Shown here piece by piece: positions 17,005 to 25,059 of a stretch of DNA of 64,000 bases (position 1 is the first letter of the stretch; the number at the start of each line of letters is the position of its first letter). A program made the position numbers and the translations under genes. The stretch is from NCBI GenBank assembly GCA_039933775.1, contig JBDTNK010000001.1:1-64000 (forward strand). The letters are read 5' to 3'. Below the pieces are notes generated by a model. The model searched no databases. It was not told the DNA's origin and saw only the letters and a program-made list of their open reading frames with translations. The DNA comes from JBDTNK01 sp039933775. Lineage in GTDB: Bacteria; Chloroflexota; Limnocylindria; QHBO01.

Positions 17005-18186
17005 ATGTCGATCCCTGTGACCACGTCCGTCCCCCACGGCGGCACGCTCATCAACCGCACACTCACCGGTGCGGAGCGCGACTCGGCTCTCAAGCGCGCG
17101 GCCGGCCTGCCGCGCGTGACCATCGGCAGCGTCGCCCTCTCCGACCTGGAACTGATCGGGAACGGCGCCTTCAGCCCGCTGACCGGATTCATGGGCGAGG
17201 CCGACTATCTCGGCGTGCGCGACGGCATGCGCCTCGTGACCGGGCTGCCGTGGTCTATCCCCATCACGCTCGCGGTGGACGGTGCGACCGCGGATACCCT
17301 CGAGAATGGCGCGGAAGTCGCGCTGGCGGACGGCGACGGTCGCATCGTCGGGATCCTGGAGCTGTCGGAGAAGTATCGCTACGACAAGAGTCAAGAAGCA
17401 GCGCAGATCTTCCGCACGACGGAGGAGGCGCACCCCGCCGTCGCGCGCATCATGGCCGCCGGCGACACCTACCTCGGCGGCAATGTCTGGGTGCTGAACG
17501 GTCCGCAGGACCCGCCGTTCGCTGAGTTCCGTCGCACCCCAGCCGAGACGCGTGCGATCTTCGCTGAGAACGGCTGGCGCCGTGTCGTTGGCTTCCAGAC
17601 CCGTAACCCGATCCATCGGGCGCACGAATACCTCACCAAGGTGGCGCTCGAGACCGTTGACGGACTCATGATCCATCCGCTGGTGGGCGACACGAAGAGC
17701 GACGATATTCCGGCCGACGTGCGCATGCGCGCCTACCAGACCCTGCTGGCGGACTACTACCCGCAGGATCGGACGCTTCTCTCCGTCTATCCTGCGGCGA
17801 TGCGATATGGCGGGCCGCGAGAAGCGATCTTTCATGCCATCGCGCGCAAGAACTACGGCTGTACGCACTTCATCGTAGGACGCGACCATGCGGGTGTCGG
17901 CAGCTACTACGGAACGTACGACGCGCAACAGATCTTCGATGAGTTCGACCCAGGCGAGCTCGGGATCACGCCGCTCTTCTTCGAACACACCTTCTGGTGC
18001 CACGCCTGCGAGGGGATGGCCAGCTACAAGACCTGTCCGCATGGCGACGACCAGCACTTGATCCTATCGGGCACGAAGGTGCGCGCGATGCTCTCGAACG
18101 GCGAGATGCCCCCGCCCGAGTTCAGCCGGCCACCCGTCGCGCAGATTCTTATCGAGTCCTACCGCGAGTCCGTCGGCGCCCGCTGA
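17005..18186 (+). CDS. sat: ATP sulfurylase (sulfate adenylyltransferase), homomeric type
   Basis: Makes adenosine 5'-phosphosulfate (APS) from ATP and sulfate. 393 residues from the ATG at 17005, eight bases after GGAG. The nucleotide-binding QTRNPIH is at 198-204 with the HRAHE continuation, followed by GRDHAGVG. A Cys-rich segment (Cys332, Cys335, Cys344 and nearby His) matches the zinc site of Thermus/archaeal Sat. It is not the CysD/CysN type. It sits 33 bases before cysC, giving a two-gene PAPS module. With no APS or PAPS reductase in view, the local use of PAPS is more likely sulfation than cysteine synthesis. Confidence 0.95.
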   Translation: MSIPVTTSVPHGGTLINRTLTGAERDSALKRAAGLPRVTIGSVALSDLELIGNGAFSPLTGFMGEADYLGVRDGMRLVTGLPWSIPITLAVDGATADTLENGAEVALADGDGRIVGILELSEKYRYDKSQEAAQIFRTTEEAHPAVARIMAAGDTYLGGNVWVLNGPQDPPFAEFRRTPAETRAIFAENGWRRVVGFQTRNPIHRAHEYLTKVALETVDGLMIHPLVGDTKSDDIPADVRMRAYQTLLADYYPQDRTLLSVYPAAMRYGGPREAIFHAIARKNYGCTHFIVGRDHAGVGSYYGTYDAQQIFDEFDPGELGITPLFFEHTFWCHACEGMASYKTCPHGDDQHLILSGTKVRAMLSNGEMPPPEFSRPPVAQILIESYRESVGAR

Positions 18187-18219
18187 CGATCCACCACCGC
18201 ACTGGAGCACAATCCTCTG

Positions 18220-18885
18220 ATGACCGACACCGATACCGCGCCGCGATCCGGTGGTCCCACCGTCTCGACGACGACCGCGACCACCGCATCGGGCGAAACT
18301 ATTCACCTTGGCGGTGGCGCGGGCACGCGCCACGACCGCGAGACGACCGGATTCACGGTCTGGTTCACCGGTCTCTCCGGCTCCGGCAAGAGCACGATCA
18401 CCCACCTCATCGAAGCGGAACTTCGCCGCCGTGGCCACAAGGTCGAGGTGCTCGACGGGGACGTCGTGCGCACCCACCTTTCGAAGGGCCTCGGCTTCAG
18501 CAAGGAAGATCGCGACACCAACATCCTTCGCATCGGATGGGTCTGCGAAGTCCTGAGCCGGAACGACGTCGTCGCGATCGCGGCGGCGATCAGTCCGTAC
18601 CGCGACATCCGGGACCAGCTCCGTCGCGACATCGGCCGCTTCGTCGAGGTCTATGTCGAGGCACCACTCGAGGTGCTCGCCGACCGTGACGTGAAGGGCC
18701 TGTACCGCAAGGCGATGGCCGGCGAGATCAAGGGCTTTACCGGCGTGGACGACCCGTACGAGGCGCCACTCAATCCGGAGGTCGTCTGCCACTCGGACGG
18801 CCGCGAAACGCCGGAGGAGAGTGCCGCGAAGGTGATTGCAAAGCTGGAGGAGCTCGGCTACTCGCAGCCGAACGAGACCCGCTGA
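18220..18885 (+). CDS. cysC: APS kinase (adenylylsulfate kinase)
   Basis: Phosphorylates APS to PAPS, the sulfate donor of sulfotransferases. 221 residues: a Ser/Thr-rich N-terminal extension of about 45 residues, then the P-loop GLSGSGKST (51-59), DGDVVRTHLSKGLGFSKEDR (the APS-binding region) and the YVEAPLEVLADRDVKGLY lid region. The family is usually 170-210 residues, so the N-terminal tail is extra and lacks a known domain. The stop overlaps the next gene's start as TGATG (18883-18887). Immediately downstream of sat. Confidence 0.96.
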   Translation: MTDTDTAPRSGGPTVSTTTATTASGETIHLGGGAGTRHDRETTGFTVWFTGLSGSGKSTITHLIEAELRRRGHKVEVLDGDVVRTHLSKGLGFSKEDRDTNILRIGWVCEVLSRNDVVAIAAAISPYRDIRDQLRRDIGRFVEVYVEAPLEVLADRDVKGLYRKAMAGEIKGFTGVDDPYEAPLNPEVVCHSDGRETPEESAAKVIAKLEELGYSQPNETR

Positions 18886-20207
18886 TGCGTCCGCGGCGGC
18901 GCGTCATCGTCGTCGCTCTCGACGGGCTTGGAATCGACCTCTTTCGCGGAGCTCTGGCGCGCGGACACATTCCACATCTCGCAGCGCTGGCCGGACCTGG
19001 GGGGCCACGGGCGATTGCGACGCGGCCCCCGGCGAGCCCCCAGGCCGCGTGGACCACGTTCACGACGGCCTCGAATCCGGGGCGACACGGGATCTTCGGT
19101 CTCACGCATCCCGGTCGGCAGCTGCGTATTCGCATCGCCAGCGCCGACCACGTTCGGATGCCGACATTGTGGGACCGAGCAGCGACCGACGGACTCCGGT
19201 CGGTCGTCGTTGGCCTTCCCGGCACGTACCCGGCGCGCCGAATGTCGGGCTCAATGGTCGCCGGTTACGTCGTTCCCAACCCAGAGCGCCTGTGCTACCC
19301 GCGTGCGCTGTCCGCACGCGTCGCTGAGGCAGGGTATAGGTCCGATATCGATGTGCGTACGGCGGCGAGCGATCCTGAGCGGTTTGCCGCGGAGCTGCTC
19401 ACATCTGTCGAGCGCCGAATCGAGGTGATGCGACAACTGCTGAAGCACGACCGCTGGTCGCTGGCAGTCCTTGCGTTTACCGAGCTTGATCGATGGGGTC
19501 ACGCCTGGCGGCGGCGTGTCGCCGCCGGTGATCATGACGCCCTGGTGGTCGGCGACTCGATCTTGTCATCGATCGATCGCTTCTTCGGCTTCTTGCGCGA
19601 GGCGTATGGAGCCGCCAAATTCCAGGTCCTGTCCGCCAATGGCATTGCCCCCGTGGACCATCTGCTCAACCTTGATGGATGGCTCAGAGATGCCGGCTAC
19701 CTTCACCGGGAGGACGGCCAGCTCGGCGGCAGGACTGTTGCGTTCTCGATGGAAGCCGGCCGAATCTACATCCACGCGACGCGCATGTTCGCCGACGGGA
19801 GGCTCGGTGGCGGCTCGGTGTTGCCGTTGATGGACGAGATCGCTGAAGGACTGACGGCGCTGCGCTCGCCCGACGGCGCCCTCCCGTTACAGGCCGTCGT
19901 CCGCCGGCGTGATCTATACGACGGACCTCACGCACGCGTCGGCCCGCATCTCGTGGCCGTGCCTGCACCGGGGTGGGCGGTTGTCAGCTCTCGGAAGCTT
20001 CCCCTGGTCAGCAAAGCTGCGGATTTCGAGGGTGGTCACCGACATGACCTGGCGTTCGCCGTCGGCGACGCCGCGGACGATGGCTCACCGGTGACCCTGG
20101 AAGACCTCGGCGCGACCGTCCTCGCGGATCTGGCGGTGTATGACGATGACGTGGATGGCACGGCTCTTCGTGCTGGTGGGGCCAAGGCGCAACGCAACTC
20201 ACGATGA
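18885..20207 (+). CDS. Alkaline-phosphatase-superfamily protein with altered metal site
   Basis: 440 residues resembling the type I phosphodiesterase/nucleotide pyrophosphatase family. The N-terminus has VALDGLGID (first metal Asp), and SPQAAWTTF with ASNPGRHGIFG (nucleophile region). The FTELDRWGHAW segment is consistent with second-site Asp/His, and GGHRHDLAF near the C-terminus may supply the last His. However the place where active members carry SDHG reads SANG (250-253), so an Asp and a His ligand appear lost. It could therefore be a pseudoenzyme or use a changed metal site. Coupled to cysC by TGATG, it may act on a phosphorylated or sulfated compound (arylsulfatases share this fold), but the substrate is unknown. 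Confidence 0.7.
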   Translation: MRPRRRVIVVALDGLGIDLFRGALARGHIPHLAALAGPGGPRAIATRPPASPQAAWTTFTTASNPGRHGIFGLTHPGRQLRIRIASADHVRMPTLWDRAATDGLRSVVVGLPGTYPARRMSGSMVAGYVVPNPERLCYPRALSARVAEAGYRSDIDVRTAASDPERFAAELLTSVERRIEVMRQLLKHDRWSLAVLAFTELDRWGHAWRRRVAAGDHDALVVGDSILSSIDRFFGFLREAYGAAKFQVLSANGIAPVDHLLNLDGWLRDAGYLHREDGQLGGRTVAFSMEAGRIYIHATRMFADGRLGGGSVLPLMDEIAEGLTALRSPDGALPLQAVVRRRDLYDGPHARVGPHLVAVPAPGWAVVSSRKLPLVSKAADFEGGHRHDLAFAVGDAADDGSPVTLEDLGATVLADLAVYDDDVDGTALRAGGAKAQRNSR

Positions 20208-20294
20208 CCTGAGGTCGCTCGGTGCTTGAGCGCACCATCGTGCCGCCGCGCGCTATTGCGCTGGCCGTACCCTTGCCTCAGGATCGCGACTAGT

Positions 20295-20322
20295 ACTTAT
20301 TACTCACTTATCACCCACTTAT
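20295..20322 (+). repeat. Three helically phased 11-bp direct repeats upstream of the EPS operon
   Basis: ACTTAT recurs at 20295-20300, 20306-20311 and 20317-20322, exactly 11 bases apart, in an AT-rich island within very GC-rich DNA. A TAGATT -10-like box follows at 20327-20332. Eleven-base direct repeats on one helix face are typical of OmpR/PhoB-family operator sites overlapping a -35 region. Probable operator of the exopolysaccharide operon; the regulator is unknown. Confidence 0.55.
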
Positions 20323-20392
20323 CGGCTAGATTCAGCCGGGTGGGGGACGCACGGGGCGAGTGCCTTCGCCCCGAGGGGAGGCCCAGCGTTAC

Positions 20393-21115
20393 ATGGTCAC
20401 CATCCGACGGCGTACCGTCGCATCGCTCGAAGTGCCACGAGCGGTGCAGCCCCGAGCGCAGGCGCGGCCTCCGGCCGCGTTGACGTCTCGTCGAAAGCGA
20501 GCTTTCGATCTGATCGCGAGCGTCGCCATATTCGTCATCATCTCGCCACTCTGGTTCTTGATCGCGCTCGCGATCAAGCTGAGCTCGCCTGGCCCTGTGC
20601 TGTTCCGCCAGGAGCGGATCGGTGTCGGTGGCCAGCCGTTTACGCTCTACAAGTTCCGCACGATGCACAACGGGGTCAGCGATGAGGTGCATCGGCGTTT
20701 CGTTACCGGGATGATTCTCGGCAGCGTCGAATCGACGGCAATCTCAGCGTATGACGGAGCCTTCAAGCTCGCCCGTGATGCTCGAGTGACGGTGGTTGGG
20801 CGCTGGCTGCGGCGGACCTCGCTCGACGAGCTGCCGCAGCTCCTCAACGTGATCGCGGGGGACATGTCGCTCGTCGGTCCTCGGCCGCCCCTCGCGTACG
20901 AGGTTGATCGGTATGAACCATGGCAGCACGAGCGACTGAGTGTGCTGCCCGGGATCACCGGGCTGTGGCAGGTCTCGGGACGCAACCGCCTCAGCTATCT
21001 GGACATGATCCGGCTGGACATTGCCTACGCGAGAGACTGGACGTTCCGCCGCGATCTGCTCATTGCGATCAAGACGCCGTGGACGATGTTCGTCGATCGC
21101 GGGGGTGCTGCGTGA
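20393..21115 (+). CDS. Polyprenyl-phosphate sugar-1-phosphate transferase (initiating phosphoglycosyltransferase)
   Basis: Starts the polysaccharide repeat unit by moving a sugar-1-phosphate onto undecaprenyl phosphate at the inner membrane face. 240 residues from the ATG at 20393 (GAGGGGAGG upstream; a GTG at 20360 is an alternative). There is one membrane helix or re-entrant hairpin (40-62), then the WcaJ/PglC catalytic core: SSPGPVLFRQERIG, FTLYKFRTM, RRTSLDELPQLLNV and GDMSLVGPRPP. It lacks the extra N-terminal helices of WbaP/WcaJ, so it is a short, monotopic-type enzyme. First gene of the exopolysaccharide operon; overlaps the next gene by TGATG. Confidence 0.92.
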   Translation: MVTIRRRTVASLEVPRAVQPRAQARPPAALTSRRKRAFDLIASVAIFVIISPLWFLIALAIKLSSPGPVLFRQERIGVGGQPFTLYKFRTMHNGVSDEVHRRFVTGMILGSVESTAISAYDGAFKLARDARVTVVGRWLRRTSLDELPQLLNVIAGDMSLVGPRPPLAYEVDRYEPWQHERLSVLPGITGLWQVSGRNRLSYLDMIRLDIAYARDWTFRRDLLIAIKTPWTMFVDRGGAA

Positions 21116-22230
21116 TGGAGAAGCTTGGAATCGGCGTCATTGGATGCGGGTACTGGGGGCCAAACCTGATCCGCAACTTCGCCCGTCACGACGACGCGCA
21201 TGTCGTCGCAATCTGCGACATGCAGATCGATCGGGCATCGCGCGTCGCAGGCTGGTACGGCGTCTCGGCGGTAACCGACGATCCCGCGATGCTCATCAAC
21301 AACCCTGAGGTGTCGCTCGTGGTGGTCGCGACGCCTGCCGGATCGCATTTCGGCCTTGCCAAGGCCGCCCTTGAGGCTGGCAAGCACGTTCTGATCATGA
21401 AGCCGATGACGACGCGCACGGACCATGCCGAGGAGCTGATCGAGCTCGCTCGAGCCCAGGGCGTGTTGCTCGCCGTCGACCACACCTTCGTCTACACGGC
21501 CGCTGTTCGGAAGATGCGAGAAATCGTGGTGGCCGGCGATCTGGGAGACGTCTTCTATCTTGACAGTGTCCGGATCAATCTCGGCGTCTTCCAGTCGGAC
21601 GTAAACGTCATCTGGGATCTGGGCCCGCACGACATCAGCATCATCGACTACGTGCTCGGTGGTCGCCTGCCGAGCGAGGTGTCGGCGGTCACCGCGGCGC
21701 ACGCGGGGAGCCGTCACGAGAACATCGCCTACCTGACGATGCGCTACGGACCGAGCGTCCTGGCACACGTGCACGTGAATTGGCTCGCGCCGGCCAAGAT
21801 CCGCCGAACGATCGTCGGTGGTTCGAAGCAGATGCTGGTCTACGACGACATGCAACCTTCAGAGAAGCTGCTCGTGTACGACCGAGGTGTGACGATCTCC
21901 CCTTGGGAGGATCCCGAGGAAATCTACAACCAGCTGGTGTCATATCGAACCGGCGATGTCACGGCTCCGCGCCTCGACGACCGTGAGGCGCTCGCGACCG
22001 AAGTCGACGAGGTGGTACGCGCGATCCGCGGAGGGCCGGCGCCTCTGAGCGACGCGGCGCTCGGGCTGCGGACGGTGCAGATCCTCGAAGCTGCTGAGCG
22101 GTCGGCACGCGATGGCTCCCGTCCCGTCACATTCGACGGCGGTCGCACCCCACCGCTGGCGGCGACGACCGCGTTCGCTGTCGGAGGCGCACCGGTTCAC
22201 TCACTGCGCGCCCCAGCGACCGGCGACTAG
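21115..22230 (+). CDS. Gfo/Idh/MocA-family sugar oxidoreductase
   Basis: 371 residues with an N-terminal NAD(P) Rossmann fold (GVIGCGYWGPN, residues 6-16) and the C-terminal alpha/beta Gfo/Idh/MocA domain. The usual catalytic EKP is MKP here (in HVLIMKPM), which keeps the lysine but loses the Glu. VNVIWDLGPHDISI is the typical DxxxHD motif with the catalytic His. Members next to initiating transferases often oxidise the 3-position of a UDP-sugar (WlbA type) ahead of an aminotransferase. A DegT aminotransferase is present far downstream (55168), so a shared amino-sugar pathway is possible. Overlaps the previous gene by TGATG. Confidence 0.88.
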   Translation: MEKLGIGVIGCGYWGPNLIRNFARHDDAHVVAICDMQIDRASRVAGWYGVSAVTDDPAMLINNPEVSLVVVATPAGSHFGLAKAALEAGKHVLIMKPMTTRTDHAEELIELARAQGVLLAVDHTFVYTAAVRKMREIVVAGDLGDVFYLDSVRINLGVFQSDVNVIWDLGPHDISIIDYVLGGRLPSEVSAVTAAHAGSRHENIAYLTMRYGPSVLAHVHVNWLAPAKIRRTIVGGSKQMLVYDDMQPSEKLLVYDRGVTISPWEDPEEIYNQLVSYRTGDVTAPRLDDREALATEVDEVVRAIRGGPAPLSDAALGLRTVQILEAAERSARDGSRPVTFDGGRTPPLAATTAFAVGGAPVHSLRAPATGD

Positions 22231-22355
22231 CGGCCGTTGCGCCCGACGGCGCACGATGGGTCGGGCCTGAATGAGCAAGGCTCGGCCGATGGGTGCTGCG
22301 CCGGGCGGTTTCGACAGCGGTCGACTAGGATACGCCAACAAACCTGAGGTATGCG

Positions 22356-23495
22356 ATGGAGCTGCGGTCTCTGCTGCGCCTGATCCTCCGCCATTGGTGG
22401 GTCATCATCCCGATTTTCATCATCACCGTCGGCTCGACGGTCGTGCTGACGTTGAGCCAGCGCCCGATCTACCAGAGCACGACAACGCTGCTCGTCACAC
22501 CGTCAACCGATTTGAGCGCCACGCAGCAGGAGATCATCAACTCACTTCAGCTCCTGAGCCGCCAGAGTGAGATCGCAGCCACCTATGCGCTCGTGGCCTC
22601 GAGCGCCACTATTCGCCAAGCGGTCACCGACGAGCTCGGCATCACGCCGATTGACCGCCGCAACCAGCAGCTCGACCTGGACGCGCGGCTCCTTCCCGGG
22701 AGCACGGTCATCACGATCGATGTGCGGTCCACCGATGCGCAGCTCGCGACGGCCTACGCCTCTGCGGTCGGAGACGAGCTCAAAGACTTCGTCAGCAACC
22801 TAACCGAGACGTTCGATCTGTTGACCCTCGATCCGGCGAGTGTTCCCGGCGCTTCGATCGCGCCGAATGTGCCGCTCAATATCGCGCTCGGCGTCGCAGG
22901 CGGACTGGCGCTTGCCGTTGGGGCCGCGGTCGTACTACACCTGCTCTCGCCCGCCCCGCGGCTTCGCCCTCGAATGGACATCATCGATCCGGAGACCTGG
23001 GCGTACAACTTCCCATTCTTTCTGTTCCGCCTTCGTCAGGAAATGAGCCGGACACGGCGTGTCGGAACGGCGACGTCGCTGGCGATCATCGACGTGAACC
23101 ACCGGGAGTCGCTCGACTCCGCCTCGCCACATGGCCGGGCTGATGCCCTCGTGCGGGTCTCCATCCTGTTCGACACCCACCTGCGGCTCGAAGACACTGC
23201 AGCACGGCTCGATGACATGACATTCGCGCTGCTCCTGCCGGACACCACCGAACCAGATGCGGTCCGGATGGTCGAGGCGCTTCGAGCGCGGATCGCGAGC
23301 GCGGTGCTCAGCATCAGCGAGCACAAGGAGCCGATGCGTGCGAATCCTGCGGCGGGGGTTGTCTCGTATGCGGGCGACGCGATGAGCGAGCAGGAGCTGC
23401 TCGATCGTGCCCGCAAGGCGCTGCAGCGCGCCGAAACGTCTCCCAGCGGCCGAACCGAGACGTTCACCACCGCGAATGCCGGACGCCCGGCCTGA
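22356..23495 (+). CDS. Wzz-like chain-length regulator fused to a degenerate GGDEF domain
   Basis: 379 residues. Residues 1-200 have the Wzz/polysaccharide co-polymerase layout: membrane helices at about 13-36 and 173-197 flanking an extracytoplasmic alpha/beta loop. Residues about 208-370 look like a GGDEF domain (DPETWAYN, LAIIDVNH, then ALLLP and a C-terminal AGVVSYAGDAMSEQELL). The signature position reads RLDDMTF where active cyclases have RLGGDEF, so diguanylate cyclase activity is unlikely. It may sense c-di-GMP or another nucleotide and tune chain length or export. GAGG lies at 22346-22349. The next gene begins 20 bases inside this one. Confidence 0.8.
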   Translation: MELRSLLRLILRHWWVIIPIFIITVGSTVVLTLSQRPIYQSTTTLLVTPSTDLSATQQEIINSLQLLSRQSEIAATYALVASSATIRQAVTDELGITPIDRRNQQLDLDARLLPGSTVITIDVRSTDAQLATAYASAVGDELKDFVSNLTETFDLLTLDPASVPGASIAPNVPLNIALGVAGGLALAVGAAVVLHLLSPAPRLRPRMDIIDPETWAYNFPFFLFRLRQEMSRTRRVGTATSLAIIDVNHRESLDSASPHGRADALVRVSILFDTHLRLEDTAARLDDMTFALLLPDTTEPDAVRMVEALRARIASAVLSISEHKEPMRANPAAGVVSYAGDAMSEQELLDRARKALQRAETSPSGRTETFTTANAGRPA

Positions 23496-25059
23496 CGCAG
23501 GGGCCGACGAGGGGATTCTCGACGCCGCGAAAGGCGGAGGGATCGCCTTCGCCGGACGCGTCTTCACCTGGACCGCACGGCTCGGCCTCGCCGTGCTGCT
23601 CGCCCGGCTGCTTGGAGCGGACGAGTATGGCCTCTACAACCTGGCACTGACAGTGGCCACCGTCATGGCGAGCTTCCCGTCGCTCGGGCTCGACTCCGCG
23701 CTTGTGCGCTTCATGGCGGTGTACTCCTCTCGAGGGGATTTAGGCCGGCTCCGCGGAAGCCTTCAGATCGGCATCGGGATCCCGCTCATACTGAGCGTGC
23801 TCGTGGGCATCGTCCTCTTCTTCGCAGCCGAGCTGATTGCGACCGGGATCATGCATGACCCGCGGTTGACTCCACTGCTCCAGATCGCCAGCGTCCTGGT
23901 ACCCGCCACCGTCCTCAACCGGCAGCTCGCGGCCGCACTCCAGGGCCTCCGCAGGCTTGGGGACGCGGTGCGTGCCGAGCAGTTCGCCCAGCCGGCCTCG
24001 CGAGTGATCATGCTGCTTGCGATCGCGGCATTTGGCCTCACGGCGGCGTGGGCCGTCGCAGCGTCGGCGCTCGCGGCGCTCGTCGCAACCCTGCTGATGA
24101 TCCTGTTGCTGAGCCGCGCCGCCGGAGCAATCCGCGGCGTGCTGGCCAGTAGGGAGACTCGCGCACTGACGAGCCATGCTGTGCCCGTCTTCTTCTCGAA
24201 TGTCGTGAACACCTTTGGCGGGAACCTCCAGACGTTGTTCCTCGGCGCGATGAGCAGCGCCGCATCCGTCGGTGTCTTTGCCATCGCCAATCAGATCACG
24301 CTCGTCGGCTCGATGTTTCACCAGTCGGTGGCCGCATCCTCGATGCCGGTCTTCGCCGAGTACGCCGATCGCGGCGATCGCTCAGGCAGCGAGCGGCTGT
24401 ATCGGATCACCTCAAAGTGGACCTTCACGCTCAACCTGCCACTCTTCTGCCTGGTGCTTGTCTTTCCGGATGCGTTCCTCGCACTCTTTGGGCGCGAGTT
24501 CGAGGCCGGCTCAACCGCGCTGATCATCCTTGCCTGGGGCGCGCTCGCGAACGCGGCCACGGGGACGTCGGGCGCGATCCTCGATATGGCCGGTCATACG
24601 CGTGTCAAGTTCCTGAACTCCACACTGTCGCTCGGCCTGGCGATCGGCCTCAGCCTGATGCTCATTCCGCCGCTCGGCATCGTGGGAGCGGCGATCGCGG
24701 CGGTGGGCTCGGTGGCCCTGGTGAACCTGCTTCGGGTGCTCGAGGTCGCTCTACTGGTGCGGATCACGCCGTACGACGTGGGCTGGTTGAAGCCGATCCT
24801 GGCCGGCGCACTCGGCCTCGGCGCCGGGCTGCTGGCGGCGACGCTCGTCGGAGGGAGCGACACGGTTGCCGGCTTCGCCGCCGGCGCAATTGCACTGCTT
24901 GCCGTCTATGCCGCAGTGGTGTTCGCTCTCGGCATCAGCGACGACGACCGGATGGTCCTGGGCCGAGCCGGACGGAAGATCACACGCATCGGGCGCAAGC
25001 GCGGACGCCGGACAGGATCGGCCAAGCCGGTGCTCGAGTCGGACCGGCACGAGCGATGA
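23476..25059 (+). CDS. Polysaccharide flippase, Wzx/MOP superfamily
   Basis: Predicted to flip the lipid-linked repeat unit across the cytoplasmic membrane. 527 residues from the ATG at 23476, with about 14 hydrophobic helices starting near residue 20 (GGGIAFAGRVFTW). The paired-repeat organisation is that of the polysaccharide transporter branch (LLGADEYGLYNLAL). A basic C-terminal tail, RKRGRRTGS, is cytosolic. It overlaps the Wzz-GGDEF gene by 20 bases and the next gene by ATGA. The substrate cannot be told from sequence. Confidence 0.9.
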   Translation: MPDARPDAGADEGILDAAKGGGIAFAGRVFTWTARLGLAVLLARLLGADEYGLYNLALTVATVMASFPSLGLDSALVRFMAVYSSRGDLGRLRGSLQIGIGIPLILSVLVGIVLFFAAELIATGIMHDPRLTPLLQIASVLVPATVLNRQLAAALQGLRRLGDAVRAEQFAQPASRVIMLLAIAAFGLTAAWAVAASALAALVATLLMILLLSRAAGAIRGVLASRETRALTSHAVPVFFSNVVNTFGGNLQTLFLGAMSSAASVGVFAIANQITLVGSMFHQSVAASSMPVFAEYADRGDRSGSERLYRITSKWTFTLNLPLFCLVLVFPDAFLALFGREFEAGSTALIILAWGALANAATGTSGAILDMAGHTRVKFLNSTLSLGLAIGLSLMLIPPLGIVGAAIAAVGSVALVNLLRVLEVALLVRITPYDVGWLKPILAGALGLGAGLLAATLVGGSDTVAGFAAGAIALLAVYAAVVFALGISDDDRMVLGRAGRKITRIGRKRGRRTGSAKPVLESDRHER

